From contig JAIWNF010000011.1 of assembly GCA_025093555.1 (NCBI GenBank), forward strand, positions 372,001 through 436,000: a stretch of DNA of 64,000 nucleotides. The letters are read 5' to 3'. The position numbers and the translations under genes are program-made. Under the pieces are notes generated by a model that worked only from the letters and a program-made list of their open reading frames with translations, ran no database searches and was not told the DNA's origin. Origin of the DNA: Circinella umbellata. Taxonomy: Eukaryota > Mucoromycota > Mucoromycetes > Mucorales > Lichtheimiaceae. Each line of letters starts with the position of its first letter. Position 1 is the stretch's first letter. Of the stretch, positions 11,941 to 22,133 are shown in pieces.

Positions 11941-12689
11941 CCGTCACCGCTCGATATAATGATACACCCTTTCAGACCAAAAGTGTATCGTTATATCGAG
12001 TTCTTGATCTGAGCTGTAATGATCGAGTAAAATTCTATTCATGTACTTGACCTCACACACACATATATATATGTCTTACAAAAAGAAGAGAACTCTAAAC
12101 ACATTATATCATTCATACTGTAAATAAGCTATAAAAATAAAACAGCTCTTTTTTTTTGTATGATATGTACAGTTTTTATTTTCAAATATTCCTTAACTTA
12201 TTCCTTCTAAATAAATTAAAATCATATGGTCACATATAATTAATGTCGATCCCATATATGAAAAAAAATGCGAGTGTTGTACTTCTATAATCAGCATCAA
12301 GAACTGTCTATTGTTTATAAAGAGATTCAAAATTACAAGAACAAGCTCGACTTGCAAAGTTAGTAAAAAAAAAAAATCTGATTTTTATAAGAAAGAAGCA
12401 GAAGCAGAATATCACTGGCTTTTCTTTTTTTTTGGAAGAGGCGATGCCTGAAGATAAATTTTGATGTTCAAATTGTCAAACTCTTGACAAAAATGTTCAA
12501 AAACTGAAATAAAAACATAAAAAAATGCCCAACAAACTAGTATTATTTCTTTTTAATCTTATTTGTCCGCTCAATATAACGATATTTTGGCTAAAATCCT
12601 ATCGGATGTCGTTATATAAAATTAACAATATTTCCCTGCTTAATCTGTTTTGAACCCCAAAACCCTATCGTTATAGCGAGCGGTGACGG
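11941..12689. mobile_element. MITE-like non-autonomous DNA transposon, TA target site
   Basis: The left end starts CCGTCACCGCTCGATATAA and the right end, read on the minus strand, starts CCGTCACCGCTCGCTATAA. The two ends match at 22 of the first 24 positions. Both are flanked by TA (11939-11940 and 12690-12691), the target duplication typical of the Tc1/mariner/pogo superfamily. The 749-bp interior has no transposase frame, so the element would depend on a transposase elsewhere. Subterminal DNA repeats the TATAACGATA motif in both orientations, giving nested hairpins at both ends. Seen directly: the inverted termini and TA flanks. Inferred: the superfamily and mobility. Confidence 0.8.
11949..12002. 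repeat. Subterminal inverted repeat (hairpin) inside the MITE-like element
   Basis: The sequence CTCGATATAATGATACAC is followed about 17 bp later by GTGTATCGTTATATCGAG, its reverse complement with one mismatch. A related imperfect hairpin built on TATAACGATA lies near the other end (about 12573-12620). Confidence 0.8.
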
Positions 12690-12908
12690 TAGATTACCCT
12701 TTTGAAAAAAGCTTCTATGTATATATGTATATATGTATCCATGCGTGTGTGTGCGTGTGTGCGTGTGTGTGTGTGTTTCAGTTTCATTGTATTTAGAAGT
12801 TAAATGATCAGAGATAGACAGTTACATTTGTTTAGTAAACATTTGTTCCCATCATTCTGTAAAAGGCTGAATTTCGGTGCTACTCAGGAGTTTCCAAGAA
12901 AGCGTGGG

Positions 12909-13091
12909 TTAATTTCTCAAAATATTTGAAATCAACTTGGACATTTTTAAGCGTAGGGCTACTCCAGTATACAGAAGTCCCAAAGGACAAAAGCAATTGC
13001 TTCCCAGATCTGCGACCGAAGGTGGTGCGTCTCCACAGCACATGAGATCGTGATCCGATAAGCTTTTGACAGTATACTCACAAATTTGCAA
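12909..13091 (-). pseudogene. Possible coding fragment of unknown origin
   Basis: A 60-codon open frame on the minus strand with a less AT-rich, protein-like composition than the surrounding DNA. It includes SLSDHDLMCCGDAPPSVADL and CFCPLGLLYTGVALRLKMSK. Its cysteines and lack of low complexity set it apart from the usual chance frames here. No family is recognised and no flanking exons could be linked, so it may be a decayed gene or transposon piece next to the MITE-like element. Confidence 0.25.
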
Positions 13092-13600
13092 ATGCTTCAG
13101 AAAGAAGCAATAGCAATAAGAAATAAGGCATCAAAAATGTCATTTATTATGTTACATGGGTTACAGTTCTCTTTTTCAAAAATAACTATGATTATTAATA
13201 CGTACGTACGCTGATATTTTATATTAAACAAAGCAATGAAAGATATGATGAATTGTTGTTATTACATATTACGTATTGAGCCTTATTAATGACATTATAT
13301 ACTGATATTCAACCGTTAAACCATTTCTACATCTTTCCAGCTCGATATTTGGATAGATATAATAGATGCTGATGAACACATAATATAGTGTTATTTTACA
13401 TATTATTACATCTAGTAGACATGTTTCCATCCACACTCGGTACATTTACCCACTATTCCAATGTTTTCTACGTATTTGAATTCGTGTTAAATCTGAAAAG
13501 TTGGCATTAAAATCGATCCCATCCTCAATGCATACCACAGAAAAAAATATTTCTGGTTTGGCTAGATCACGTGCCCGCGTTGTTTTCGCTAACGCGACAT

Positions 13601-13610
13601 GGCGCCAAAA
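13601..13610 (-). promoter_or_regulatory. E2F-like site upstream of NSE3
   Basis: TTTTGGCGCC on the minus strand matches the E2F/DP consensus TTTSGCGC, 67 bp before the NSE3 start. An adjacent ACGCGA resembles the MluI cell-cycle box core. S-phase control is inference from the motif and the gene's role. Confidence 0.45.
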
Positions 13611-13676
13611 ATTTCATAATCAACCGCGTTTATTGGTTTCCCCTCTTATTTTCTTTATATTTTATATATTAACATA

Positions 13677-15053
13677 ATGGTAACCCCCCCCTATTCAAGC
13701 GAACTTTAACATTTTAATAATTATTGAATCATTAAAAAAAATAAAAAAATACTATTTATGATTAGAGTCAAAAACGAACAAGAACAATTAGAGATGATAG
13801 TGACGATGAATATCGAGCTTCTAGTTCAACTCAACGTATAAAAACCGATTCAGGGCTTACTAACTGGGATGCTGAGGTATAGAAAAGATACTTTATTTTT
13901 TACTTCATTTACTTATTCATTGAACAGAAAGAATAAATAAAGAGAAATCTGAAAATGGTAATGGAAATTAATAGGTATTTCAACGAAAAGTTAAGGATAC
14001 TGTACGATATGCTCTTGTTTGCGAATATAAACGTCAACCTATTCGACGCGACGACATTAATAAAAAGAGTAAATAATATTGGAAAAGGAGAAACAGGGGA
14101 GGAGGAAGGGAGAGTTCAACTCAAATGAAAATCGACTCATTGAATCTTGCCTGGCTTCTTTTTTACTTTTGGCAGTTTTACAAGAACGATCACGAGACTT
14201 TAATCGAGTTCAAGTTGCAGCGAATCGTAAATTAAAACATTTATTTGGTTTTGAAATGGTTGATTTGGGTCCTAAAGAAAAACCTACACTTGACAGTAAG
14301 AAAAGTAAGACTCCTTATTTAATAAGAATAATTTTTTCTTTATCTTCACAAGGTCAAAAAAAAAAGATTGATAAGCTTATGAACTATATTAATATGTAAT
14401 AGACAAACCTACCCCAAAGACATCAAATACCGTCAAGGCTTATATCCTCTCTAGTAATATTAATAGCTCATATCGAACCCCTGAAATAATTAATCGTTCA
14501 GATGAAGAATATGAAATGACAGGTCTTTTATATGTTATATTGGCACTTATATTTACAAATGAACAAATCATGTCTGAAGGTAAAAAAAAAGACTTGACTA
14601 TAAATTTCTTTATATAGTACTATGTATTTATGCATACACACATATATGTAGATATATATACTCATTGTAATCTATATATGCATAGCGGATATTATTGAAC
14701 ATTTAGATCGACTGGGAGTTATGGATGATTCAGATACTTTTGGAGATCGTGAAAAGTTATTAGATACCTTTGTCAGACAAAATTATTTGATACGAAGTAA
14801 ATCAGGCAATGATCCAAACGATGAGAATAGTCGAGAATATTATTGGGGTACACGTGCACGAGCAGAAATAACAGGAGAAGATATTATGGGATTCATTGTT
14901 TCGGTATGTCGTTTAGATAATTATCTTTATAAATTTATGTGAATTAACTAATTCATTATTTTTTTTTTTTGTTTATAGACATATGGATCAGATGAAAATC
15001 AGGAAACATTGAAAGACTATATTTTCAGAGCAGCAGGGTACGATATGCGATGA
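13677..15053 (+). CDS. NSE3: Non-SMC element 3 homologue (MAGE domain), Smc5/6 complex
   Basis: MAGE-family subunit that, with Nse1 and Nse4, forms the DNA-binding and ubiquitin-ligase module of the Smc5/6 complex in DNA repair and chromosome segregation. Seven coding exons: 13677-13679, 13766-13876, 13975-14068, 14176-14295, 14403-14579, 14686-14903, 14979-15053; 265 residues. The first coding exon is only the ATG, joined to SQKRTRTIRDDSDDEYR. The MAGE winged-helix core is visible from about residue 40: VRYALVCEYKRQPIRRDDI, then QERSRDFNRVQ, KLKHLFGFEMVDL, TGLLYVILALIFTNEQIMSE, REYYWGTRARAE and a C-terminal YIFRAAGYD. A GC-rich upstream patch with an E2F-like site suggests cell-cycle control. 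Confidence 0.88.
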
Positions 15054-15721
15054 ATAAAATAATTTATTTAGTTTTATATATAAAAATTAGGTCGTTATAT
15101 TGTTTGTGTGTTTTTCATTATTATTGGTCTTCTTCCTATGTTTATTCCCTGTTATCTAATATGTAGTTAAAATTTACAGACTTTAATACCATACTTTCTA
15201 CACTACACTGTTTCAAAAATAAAAATAAAAACGTGATTAACCTGGTATTAAGATTTATTTTTATTTTTATTATGTGGATATACTTATATAGAAGAGGGAC
15301 CATTTACTAACAGTAGCATTTCTATATATTATCGTTATCGTTATCGTTATCGTTATCGTTATTACGTATCATTTTTATTGTTAATTTTTATTATTATGGC
15401 GATTAGCCTGCGCTCTTTTTTCCTATCTTTTTTAGCTTGAACAAATTGTTGACACTTCTAGCTAAACGATTATAAAATTAGGCTTATACAACATGTAACT
15501 ATGTATGTAATATAGCTTTTTTTTTAATTCCCCATGACAACATACATATATATGACAAAAAGATACCAACTTTTTAGTATAAAAAAAATTAACGGAAATA
15601 AAATGTAACTATTTCAATTGAGCTGACTTTTTTTTTTTTTGGTTCTTGCATTATTCCAACCCGTTTATCACACACTTATTCACATACATATACCAAATAA
15701 TAATAATAATAATAATACACA
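15054..15721. other. Intergenic region, NSE3 / GID8
   Basis: About 670 bp. An AT-rich imperfect inverted repeat lies at about 15215-15270 (A-rich arm, then T-rich arm), possibly part of NSE3 3' end formation. A hexanucleotide tandem repeat follows at 15329-15362. No other gene is seen. Confidence 0.5.
15329..15362. repeat. TTATCG hexanucleotide tandem repeat
   Basis: Five perfect copies of TTATCG plus four bases. The unit contains the same TATCGTTAT string found in the termini of the MITE-like element about 2.6 kb upstream, which may be coincidence. Confidence 0.85.
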
Positions 15722-16702
15722 ATGTCTGTTACAACAAAAAAATCCATTTCCAAAAAAGAATGGGAACAAAGATTATCTAAAGAAAAAGTCAATAAACAGT
15801 GAGTTTTGGTTTTTTATGTTTTCATTATATACTTTTTATAAGAACATTTTCCTTCTTTTCTTCTTATGTATAATACCAAAAAAAAAAAAGAAGAATGGTT
15901 GTTTTTTTCTTAACCTCTCTGTTACTATCATAATGTAGAGATTTGAATCGACTTGTAATGAATTATTTAGTTATTGAAGGTTATAAAGATGCCGCAGAAC
16001 AATTTAGTCTTGAAAGTGGACTTGAACCTACAATTGACCTGGAATCCATTCAAGAGCGTATGGAAATTCGACATGCTATTCAGTCTGGTGATGTAGATAC
16101 AGCCATTGAACTTGTTAATGATGTAAACCCTGAAGTAAGTTTTATAGCCAATAATTTGTGTTTTGTATGTGTGAAAAAGATACAAGGGATAGCTAGTATA
16201 ATACACATATATGTTAATTTTCTTTATATATAATAATAATTAGATTCTTGATACGAATCCAGAGCTCTTTTTCCACTTACAACAGCAACGATTAATTGAA
16301 ATGATACGTAATGGTGAATTTACTGAAGCATTAGAATTTGCAGCTGAAGAAATGGCACCACGAGGAGAAGAGCATCCAGAGTTTCTTCAAGAATTGGAAA
16401 GAACCATGGCATTGTTAGCATTTCAAAATGTACAAGATTCACCTGTATCTGATTTGTTACATCCTGGACAACGACAAAAGACAGCAAGTGAATTAAATGC
16501 AGCTATCTTGGTTAGTCAATCTCGTGAAAAAGATCCGAAACTACCGAGTTTATTGAAAATGTTGGTGTGGAGTCAAGATCAGTTGGATGAACGTATGATT
16601 TATCCACGTATTGAGAATCTAATTTCGGCTGATTTGGTTGTTCGAGATAGTCAAGGTAATCCAGTAGATGATGCTATTGATTCTATCGGTACTCCTTTGT
16701 AA
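15722..16702 (+). CDS. GID8: CTLH/GID ubiquitin ligase subunit Gid8
   Basis: Scaffold subunit of the CTLH/GID E3 ubiquitin ligase, which in yeast degrades gluconeogenic enzymes. Exons 15722-15798, 15939-16134 and 16244-16702 give 243 residues, the usual length. After a short basic N-terminus (KKEWEQRLSKEKVNKQDLNR), a LisH motif spans about 28-60 (LVMNYLVIEGYKDAAEQF). A CTLH domain follows (about 65-125; IRHAIQSGDVDTAIELVND, FHLQQQRLIEMIRNG). The CRA domain runs to the end (FLQELERTMALLAF, VSDLLHPGQRQKTASELNAA). Phase is preserved at both introns. It converges on the next gene with 246 bp between stops. Confidence 0.95.
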
Positions 16703-16948
16703 AAAGATAAAAAGAAACCACACTATTATATATACACACACCTATAAATATCATCACGACAAACAACATCAACAACTTCATCATCATTTATAATGTTTTA
16801 AATAATAATAATTTGCAAATTTTTGTAAATCCTTTCCCTATGTGTGTATGAACATGATGTTTTCATGGAGAAAGAAGTAAAGGTCTTATTATTGTTTTAC
16901 AAATATGAATAGAATTTGGATATATATATCAAATAAAAGAGGATCATT

Positions 16949-17622
16949 TTATACACGTTGAGATGGAGTACGATTCAATGCATCAAGAACAGAATTAATA
17001 CGTTCTAATGTACATTCAGTCTCAGGACTAGGATCAAGATAAAGAACCTTTTCAATCCCTTCAGCAGCTGGATTCTCTGGTGGATAATAATTTTTAACAA
17101 AGCGAGAAAGGATTTGAATACCTTCATTACCAATAACACCTGTTGGGTGATCCTCTCTATTTAAAATTCGACCACCACAAGTCTATTATTTTTATATATA
17201 AAAATGAATACGTATATACGCTTAAATAATAAGAACATGACACCTCTTTCAATGTAAACTTACTTGTTGATCAGCAGTCAATACGATACAATCTACAGGA
17301 ACTTGAAATTCACGAGCAATGCGAATCCAAGTACTTCGTTGTTGTTCGTCAAAATTACAACGATCAATGACAACATTATATTGTTCTCGTAAATACTTTC
17401 GACAATGAATTTCACAATTTTTACGAGATCGTAAATCATCTTGATTAACTCGACGCCATTCCTATCAAAAAGTATTAAAACTCTTTTGTTTTTTTTTTGT
17501 AGTACTCCATTAACATGTAAGTTTTTATTTGTACTTACTGGTTTAAGTTGTTCTAGTTTATTTGAAAAGGTACTTTTACCAGATCCTGGTAAACCAACAA
17601 GTATCAAAACACGGTTACTCAT
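16949..17622 (-). CDS. PNK-like P-loop nucleic-acid kinase (AAA_33 family)
   Basis: Exons 17539-17622, 17264-17461 and 16949-17182 give 171 residues. The N-terminus MSNRVLILVGLPGSGKSTFS carries a perfect Walker A motif. VNQDDLRSRKNCE and VVIDRCNFDEQQRSTW match the polynucleotide-kinase-type P-loop family that also forms part of plant bHLH140 and aprataxin-related proteins. Here it stands alone, without HIT or phosphatase domains. Likely activity is 5'-phosphorylation of a nucleic acid or small nucleotide substrate; the true substrate cannot be told from sequence. There is no targeting signal or membrane segment. Confidence 0.8.
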
Positions 17623-18138
17623 TTTTTTTTTTTGGGGGGGGGGGTTCGTTAAGCGTTGAGCAAAAAAAAAAGGTTAAGGGGAGATAAAAAAAAAATGAAC
17701 AAATTTAGTGCATCACACTGATTCACTCCTCTCATTATATTTGTTGCGTCAACCTACAAACAAAAAAATTAATATGGTTTTTCATGAAACTACAGGAAAA
17801 ACAAAAGTATTTGAAATTGCTTTTTACAAATACGTATCTCATAAAATACAATAAAATAAAAACCTGGAACATTATTATGTATGGTTACCATGATGATTGA
17901 TTGATTTTTTTCTTGATGGTAGTGCACGACAACATTCGACTTCATGTTGCTATAGAGTATCCAAAAAAAGAAAAGATTGTCTCACAAGGTCACCCTGCTC
18001 AGGTAACACCAAAGTGCATTAATGCACGCACCCAAAAAAAAAGAGACCACAATATTTATTTTTGCATTATAATTCTTCTAAAAGATCGTCACTATCGAAA
18101 TTCATGCTAAGTACGTATTATTACATTTTATCATTATC

Positions 18139-18180
<42 letters not shown>

Positions 18181-18820
18181 ATATATAAATGTTATTGCAT
18201 AAAAAAAGTTTATCTAAGAGCAAAAAGAAATAACAAAATATAACAATAACAAAAAAAAACATGTTGTAATCAAGCATAAACAATTGCCATTTATCATTCT
18301 AATAAACAATTACTTTAAATTTAAGATGAGAGAGAAAACAAAAGAGAGAAGGACCCGGTGCAAGTTTATATTGTATTCTTTTCTCTTTTTATAAAGTAAC
18401 TGTTTCAATTGATGCGGGTGGGAGTGTCAAACAAGGGTCAGGCGACATTTTCTATTCTTTATTTCTTCCTGTTAACAAAACCCACTTTACCCACCCCATC
18501 CATCCTTTACCCGTGTACACGCATATATTTTGTCTCTCTCTCACCCTCTCTCTCACACATACACACATACAACATAAATACACATACATACCCATATTAA
18601 AGGAAAACTCTGTATTATTATGTATATACTCACACGTTTAATGAATAAAAGAAAAAGAGAAAATGTCAATAAAAACTGCCGCAGTCGTGTTCTTTTTCCC
18701 TCGTGAACAAGTTTTTCTTTTCTCTTTCTTCTTCTCTCTCTCACACACACACGCATTTTCTCTCTCTCTTTTTTGATTAAAGAATAATAATAGAAATAAA
18801 GTAATATTCACATATAAACT
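17623..18820. other. Divergent intergenic region, PNK-like kinase / F-box gene
   Basis: About 1.2 kb. A T-run followed by a run of G lies directly upstream of the kinase start (17623-17644). A TA dinucleotide tract occupies 18141-18178, and CT/CA-rich pyrimidine DNA (18530-18760) precedes the F-box gene. No RNA gene is seen. Confidence 0.5.
18141..18178. repeat. TA dinucleotide microsatellite
   Basis: About 19 uninterrupted AT/TA units. Similar but shorter TA tracts occur at 19625-19651 and 19920-19940, inside an intron of the F-box gene. Confidence 0.9.
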
Positions 18821-19620
18821 ATGGATAACCCTACAGAACTTGATGAGTTTAGAAAACAATGGAAACATGAAGTTCAAAGTACAAAGTCCGTACCTCTTCC
18901 TGCTGACTCTCCATTTGCTACACCACCCTCTTCTCCGCCACTTAAACCGTCTATTACTTACAATGAAGAATGTGTTGATGTAGTTCATGATGATGACAAC
19001 AACAAGAAGAATGAAAAACAAGATATAAATGTAGGAAAAGAAGAGTCATCATCATCAGCTATTGACATGTATCGTTTAGCCATTGATATGGAACGTGTAG
19101 GTCAATTAGGTCAAGGTAATAATAACAATAACAATAAATGATTACTTTTATTGTTTCCCACGAAACTGTACACCAAATTAAAAATAAAAAATAAAAATAA
19201 AAGAATGGATGGGTGGATGTCTGATGAAAATTTTATTTTTCCCAGCACTATTGCATTACAGACGAGCATACAAATTAGATCCAGAAGTTGATAAAACGTA
19301 TCGACAATTGGATTTAGTTGATCAGGCTACTGCTACATTATCATCCACTAAAAGCGGTTCTACTTCTTCATCACATCATTGTGATCCTTTAGTTGCCGCA
19401 GCGACAGCTGATGGTAGCGATATTCGTACTTTACTGGGTCATCCTCATCATGAGTATAATAATCAACAACTTACTACTTCTAATTATACCACTATAAATG
19501 GAAAAGTTATTGATCCATTGGATTCATTAATTCGAGAATTTATTCAACAAGATCTTACTTATATACCAATTATTGATTATAAACCAGTGGCTATTTCTAA
19601 ACTTCCTGGTAAGTTATAGT

Positions 19621-19651
<31 letters not shown>

Positions 19652-20759
19652 CCTTTTTTTTTTGGGGGGGGGAATAATTTGTGCATGGTGTGAGTATCTG
19701 TATGCGTTTCCTGTATAATATTCAACAGGTACCTATATATATACTGTCTCAACAAAAAAAAAAGGTTATTTTCGGGGCATATAAATCATAGCTGGGACCT
19801 AGAAACAATCTTTTATATATTATTTCTCATTGGCCCCAAGAATAATATTTATCCCTCTTATTACGACTATGTAATAAAAGAAGAAAACTGTAACACTAAA
19901 CAATTAATATGTATGTAATATATATATATATATATATATAGATGAAATACTCGTTCAAGTACTTGGCCATTTGGTGCTTTTTTCAGCATCTACCATGCCT
20001 ACTTTTGCACTGGTTTGCAAAAAATTCTTTTTGGCTACTCGATCTCCCTCTTTATGGCGCCATGCATGTGAGCATATATTCCGTGCACCTTCCATGACGT
20101 TAAACCAGTCGCGTCTATATCAAACTGAATTTGTCAAAACTTTATATAATGGTTATTGGCTTGGAATGTTTATTGAAAGACCTCGTTTAAGATATGATGG
20201 TGTTTATATTTCTGTCTGTCAATATATCAGGTACAGTTATATTCTGTATATATATATATATTTAGTGAGAGAGAGATAACATATGCGTGTGAATTTATCT
20301 CTTCTAATTATAATACATGTATATGATATTAGACCAGGTCGATCTGATACCAATGCATGGACACAGCCAGTTCATTTAGTTACTTATTATCGATACCTTC
20401 GATTCTTCCCAGATGGTAGGATCGTCAAATACCTTTCAACAGAAGAACCAAAAGATGTAATTCGATTACTGACTCCTGATTTTTCAAGACGTCAAGTATT
20501 CCATGGAAAGTTTTGCCTTGATGATGATAATGGTCAAGTAGCTGTGGAAATGCGTGACAAAACGAGACCACGTGATCGATTCAATATGTTACTTTATATT
20601 AAAAGTACAAGTCGAGGACGTCATAACAAGTTAGGATGGTTATCTTATACAAGTAAAAAAGATAATCGTGAAGATACTACTACTTATGATTTAAATTTAA
20701 TGAGACCTTATTTCTTTAGCGTCGTTAGAAGCTATAGAAAACAACATTTTTTTGTGTAG
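18821..20759 (+). CDS. FBXO9: F-box protein, FBXO9/Pof7/Hrt3 family
   Basis: Substrate adaptor of an SCF ubiquitin ligase. Exons 18821-19115, 19246-19608, 19942-20230 and 20333-20759 give 457 residues. A TPR-like segment links exons 1 and 2 (IDMYRLAIDMERVGQLGQ...ALLHYRRAYKLDPEVDKTYRQ), as in FBXO9. After a Ser/Thr-rich linker comes the F-box at about residues 215-265 (ISKLPDEILVQVLGHL...FALVCKKFFLATRSPSLWRH). The C-terminal domain has VHLVTYYRYLRFFPDGRIVKYLSTEEP and a beta-rich region ending RPYFFSVVRSYRK, as in Hrt3 and Pof7. Start: the first ATG, giving MDNPTELDEFRKQWKHEV. Intron 2 (333 bp) is unusually long and carries TA repeats. Confidence 0.9.
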
Positions 20760-20970
20760 TAGGTAAATAACCCTATTACTATTCTACTGTAACAGTAAAA
20801 AAAGAAAGCTCCGCTGATAATTCTTCTTGAAAAATAAAAAACGTGTATTTTTGAAGTTCCTCGTCAAACACATATAAAAAAAGAGTTTTTTCTTTTCCCT
20901 TTCTTTTTCTTTTAATTATTTTAATTAGCAACACACTTTTTTTCTTTTTTTACAAAATACTTTATAAATA

Positions 20971-22133
20971 ATGGCCATTGATTTTCCATCCCATGAATAT
21001 GGGTCATTGTCACCTTTGGCAGCAGCAGCTTATGAACAAATGCAAGCAACGGCGCGATTAGTACGCGTAGCATTACAACTTGAGTGGACCATCTTTACTC
21101 GGTTCATTGTAGGTGTAATTGTTATTACACTCTTGACAGTTGTTTATTTACTATTTACTTTACGAAAAGCGCGACAACCTTTGATTATTTGGGAAAGATT
21201 AAATAAGCCTATTATTAAACTTTTTCGTCCCTGGATTTTTGGTCGGTTACTTGCAAAAGCAGATCCTTATGCTGAATCTATTGGTAATATATATATTATA
21301 TAAACTATTACATTTATAAGTTGAAAATGAATCTAACTAAATCATTTTACACACCATGGGATTAGATCTTCGTGTAGCTACTTTTTCTAAAGGATTTTGT
21401 ACTGGATTTATGCGTGTAAGTTAATCTATTTTTTTTCAATATATTGATGATAAACAATAACAATAAATGCAATAAAATGTAATACAATTTTAATATTATT
21501 ATTTGGATTATTAGGATCATAAACGTAATCGTAATCCGTTTAAAAGGTAATATAGAGATTATCTGGATGAATGAATGTTGGATAGAAAGGAACTGGAACA
21601 GGTGGAAATAATTGAACTATTGGTTTGGCTTATATGGTAAACCACATGATAATTACTGATCGTCCTTATTTATATATTTTTTCATGTTCATGATTGGTAA
21701 TATATTATAGTATTCATGCAACTGCATTAGCGACATTTGCTGAAACAATTGGTGGTCTTGCTATTACAAGTACACTTGGTAAAAAAGATCGAGCTATTTT
21801 AACATCACTTAAAATGGAGGTATGCATCATCATTAGTATATGGATAGATTGAATGGATGATATCTTTTTTAGTAAAAGTTGAAATCACGTATATCAAAAT
21901 AAGAAGCATTTATAAAATGAATCTTGTGAAACTTATCATAAATTCAACTACTTTTTTTTTTGTAGTACAAGAAAAAAGCGCGTGGATTATTAACGGCATC
22001 GGCCGATTTTACACCACCGCAATATACAGCGGGTCGACAAGAGGTTCAAACCGTGGTTGTTATTAAAGATCGTATGTTGGATACTGTAGCAATTGGACAT
22101 TTTGATTGGGCTGTAGATACCAAAGAAGATTAA
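20971..22133 (+). CDS. Membrane-anchored DUF4442 hot-dog (thioesterase-like) protein
   Basis: Exons 20971-21283, 21366-21415, 21515-21546, 21711-21819 and 21966-22133 give 223 residues. A clear transmembrane segment lies at about residues 46-68 (FIVGVIVITLLTVVYLLF), followed by a basic patch. The C-terminal part matches DUF4442, a hot-dog fold related to acyl-CoA thioesterases: NRNPFKSIHATALATFAETI with the His-Ala core, GGLAITSTLGKKDRAILTSL, EYKKKARGLLTASADF. By family analogy it would act on acyl thioesters at a membrane; this is inferred, not demonstrated. It lies 211 bp downstream of the F-box gene, in the same orientation. Confidence 0.85.

Larger units (their letters stand above)
12692..13676. 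other. Intergenic region between the MITE-like element and NSE3
   Basis: About 985 bp. It holds a TG/GT microsatellite (about 12740-12777), a 60-codon minus-strand open frame (12909-13091) with unusually balanced composition, TACGTA repeats near 13199-13208, and a GC-rich patch with cell-cycle-type motifs just upstream of NSE3 (13567-13610). Confidence 0.55.

Noticed and set aside
17901..18110. Open frame of about 70 codons in the PNK/F-box intergenic region
   Set aside because: Only about 30 codons look protein-like, no family is recognised and no neighbouring exon fits.
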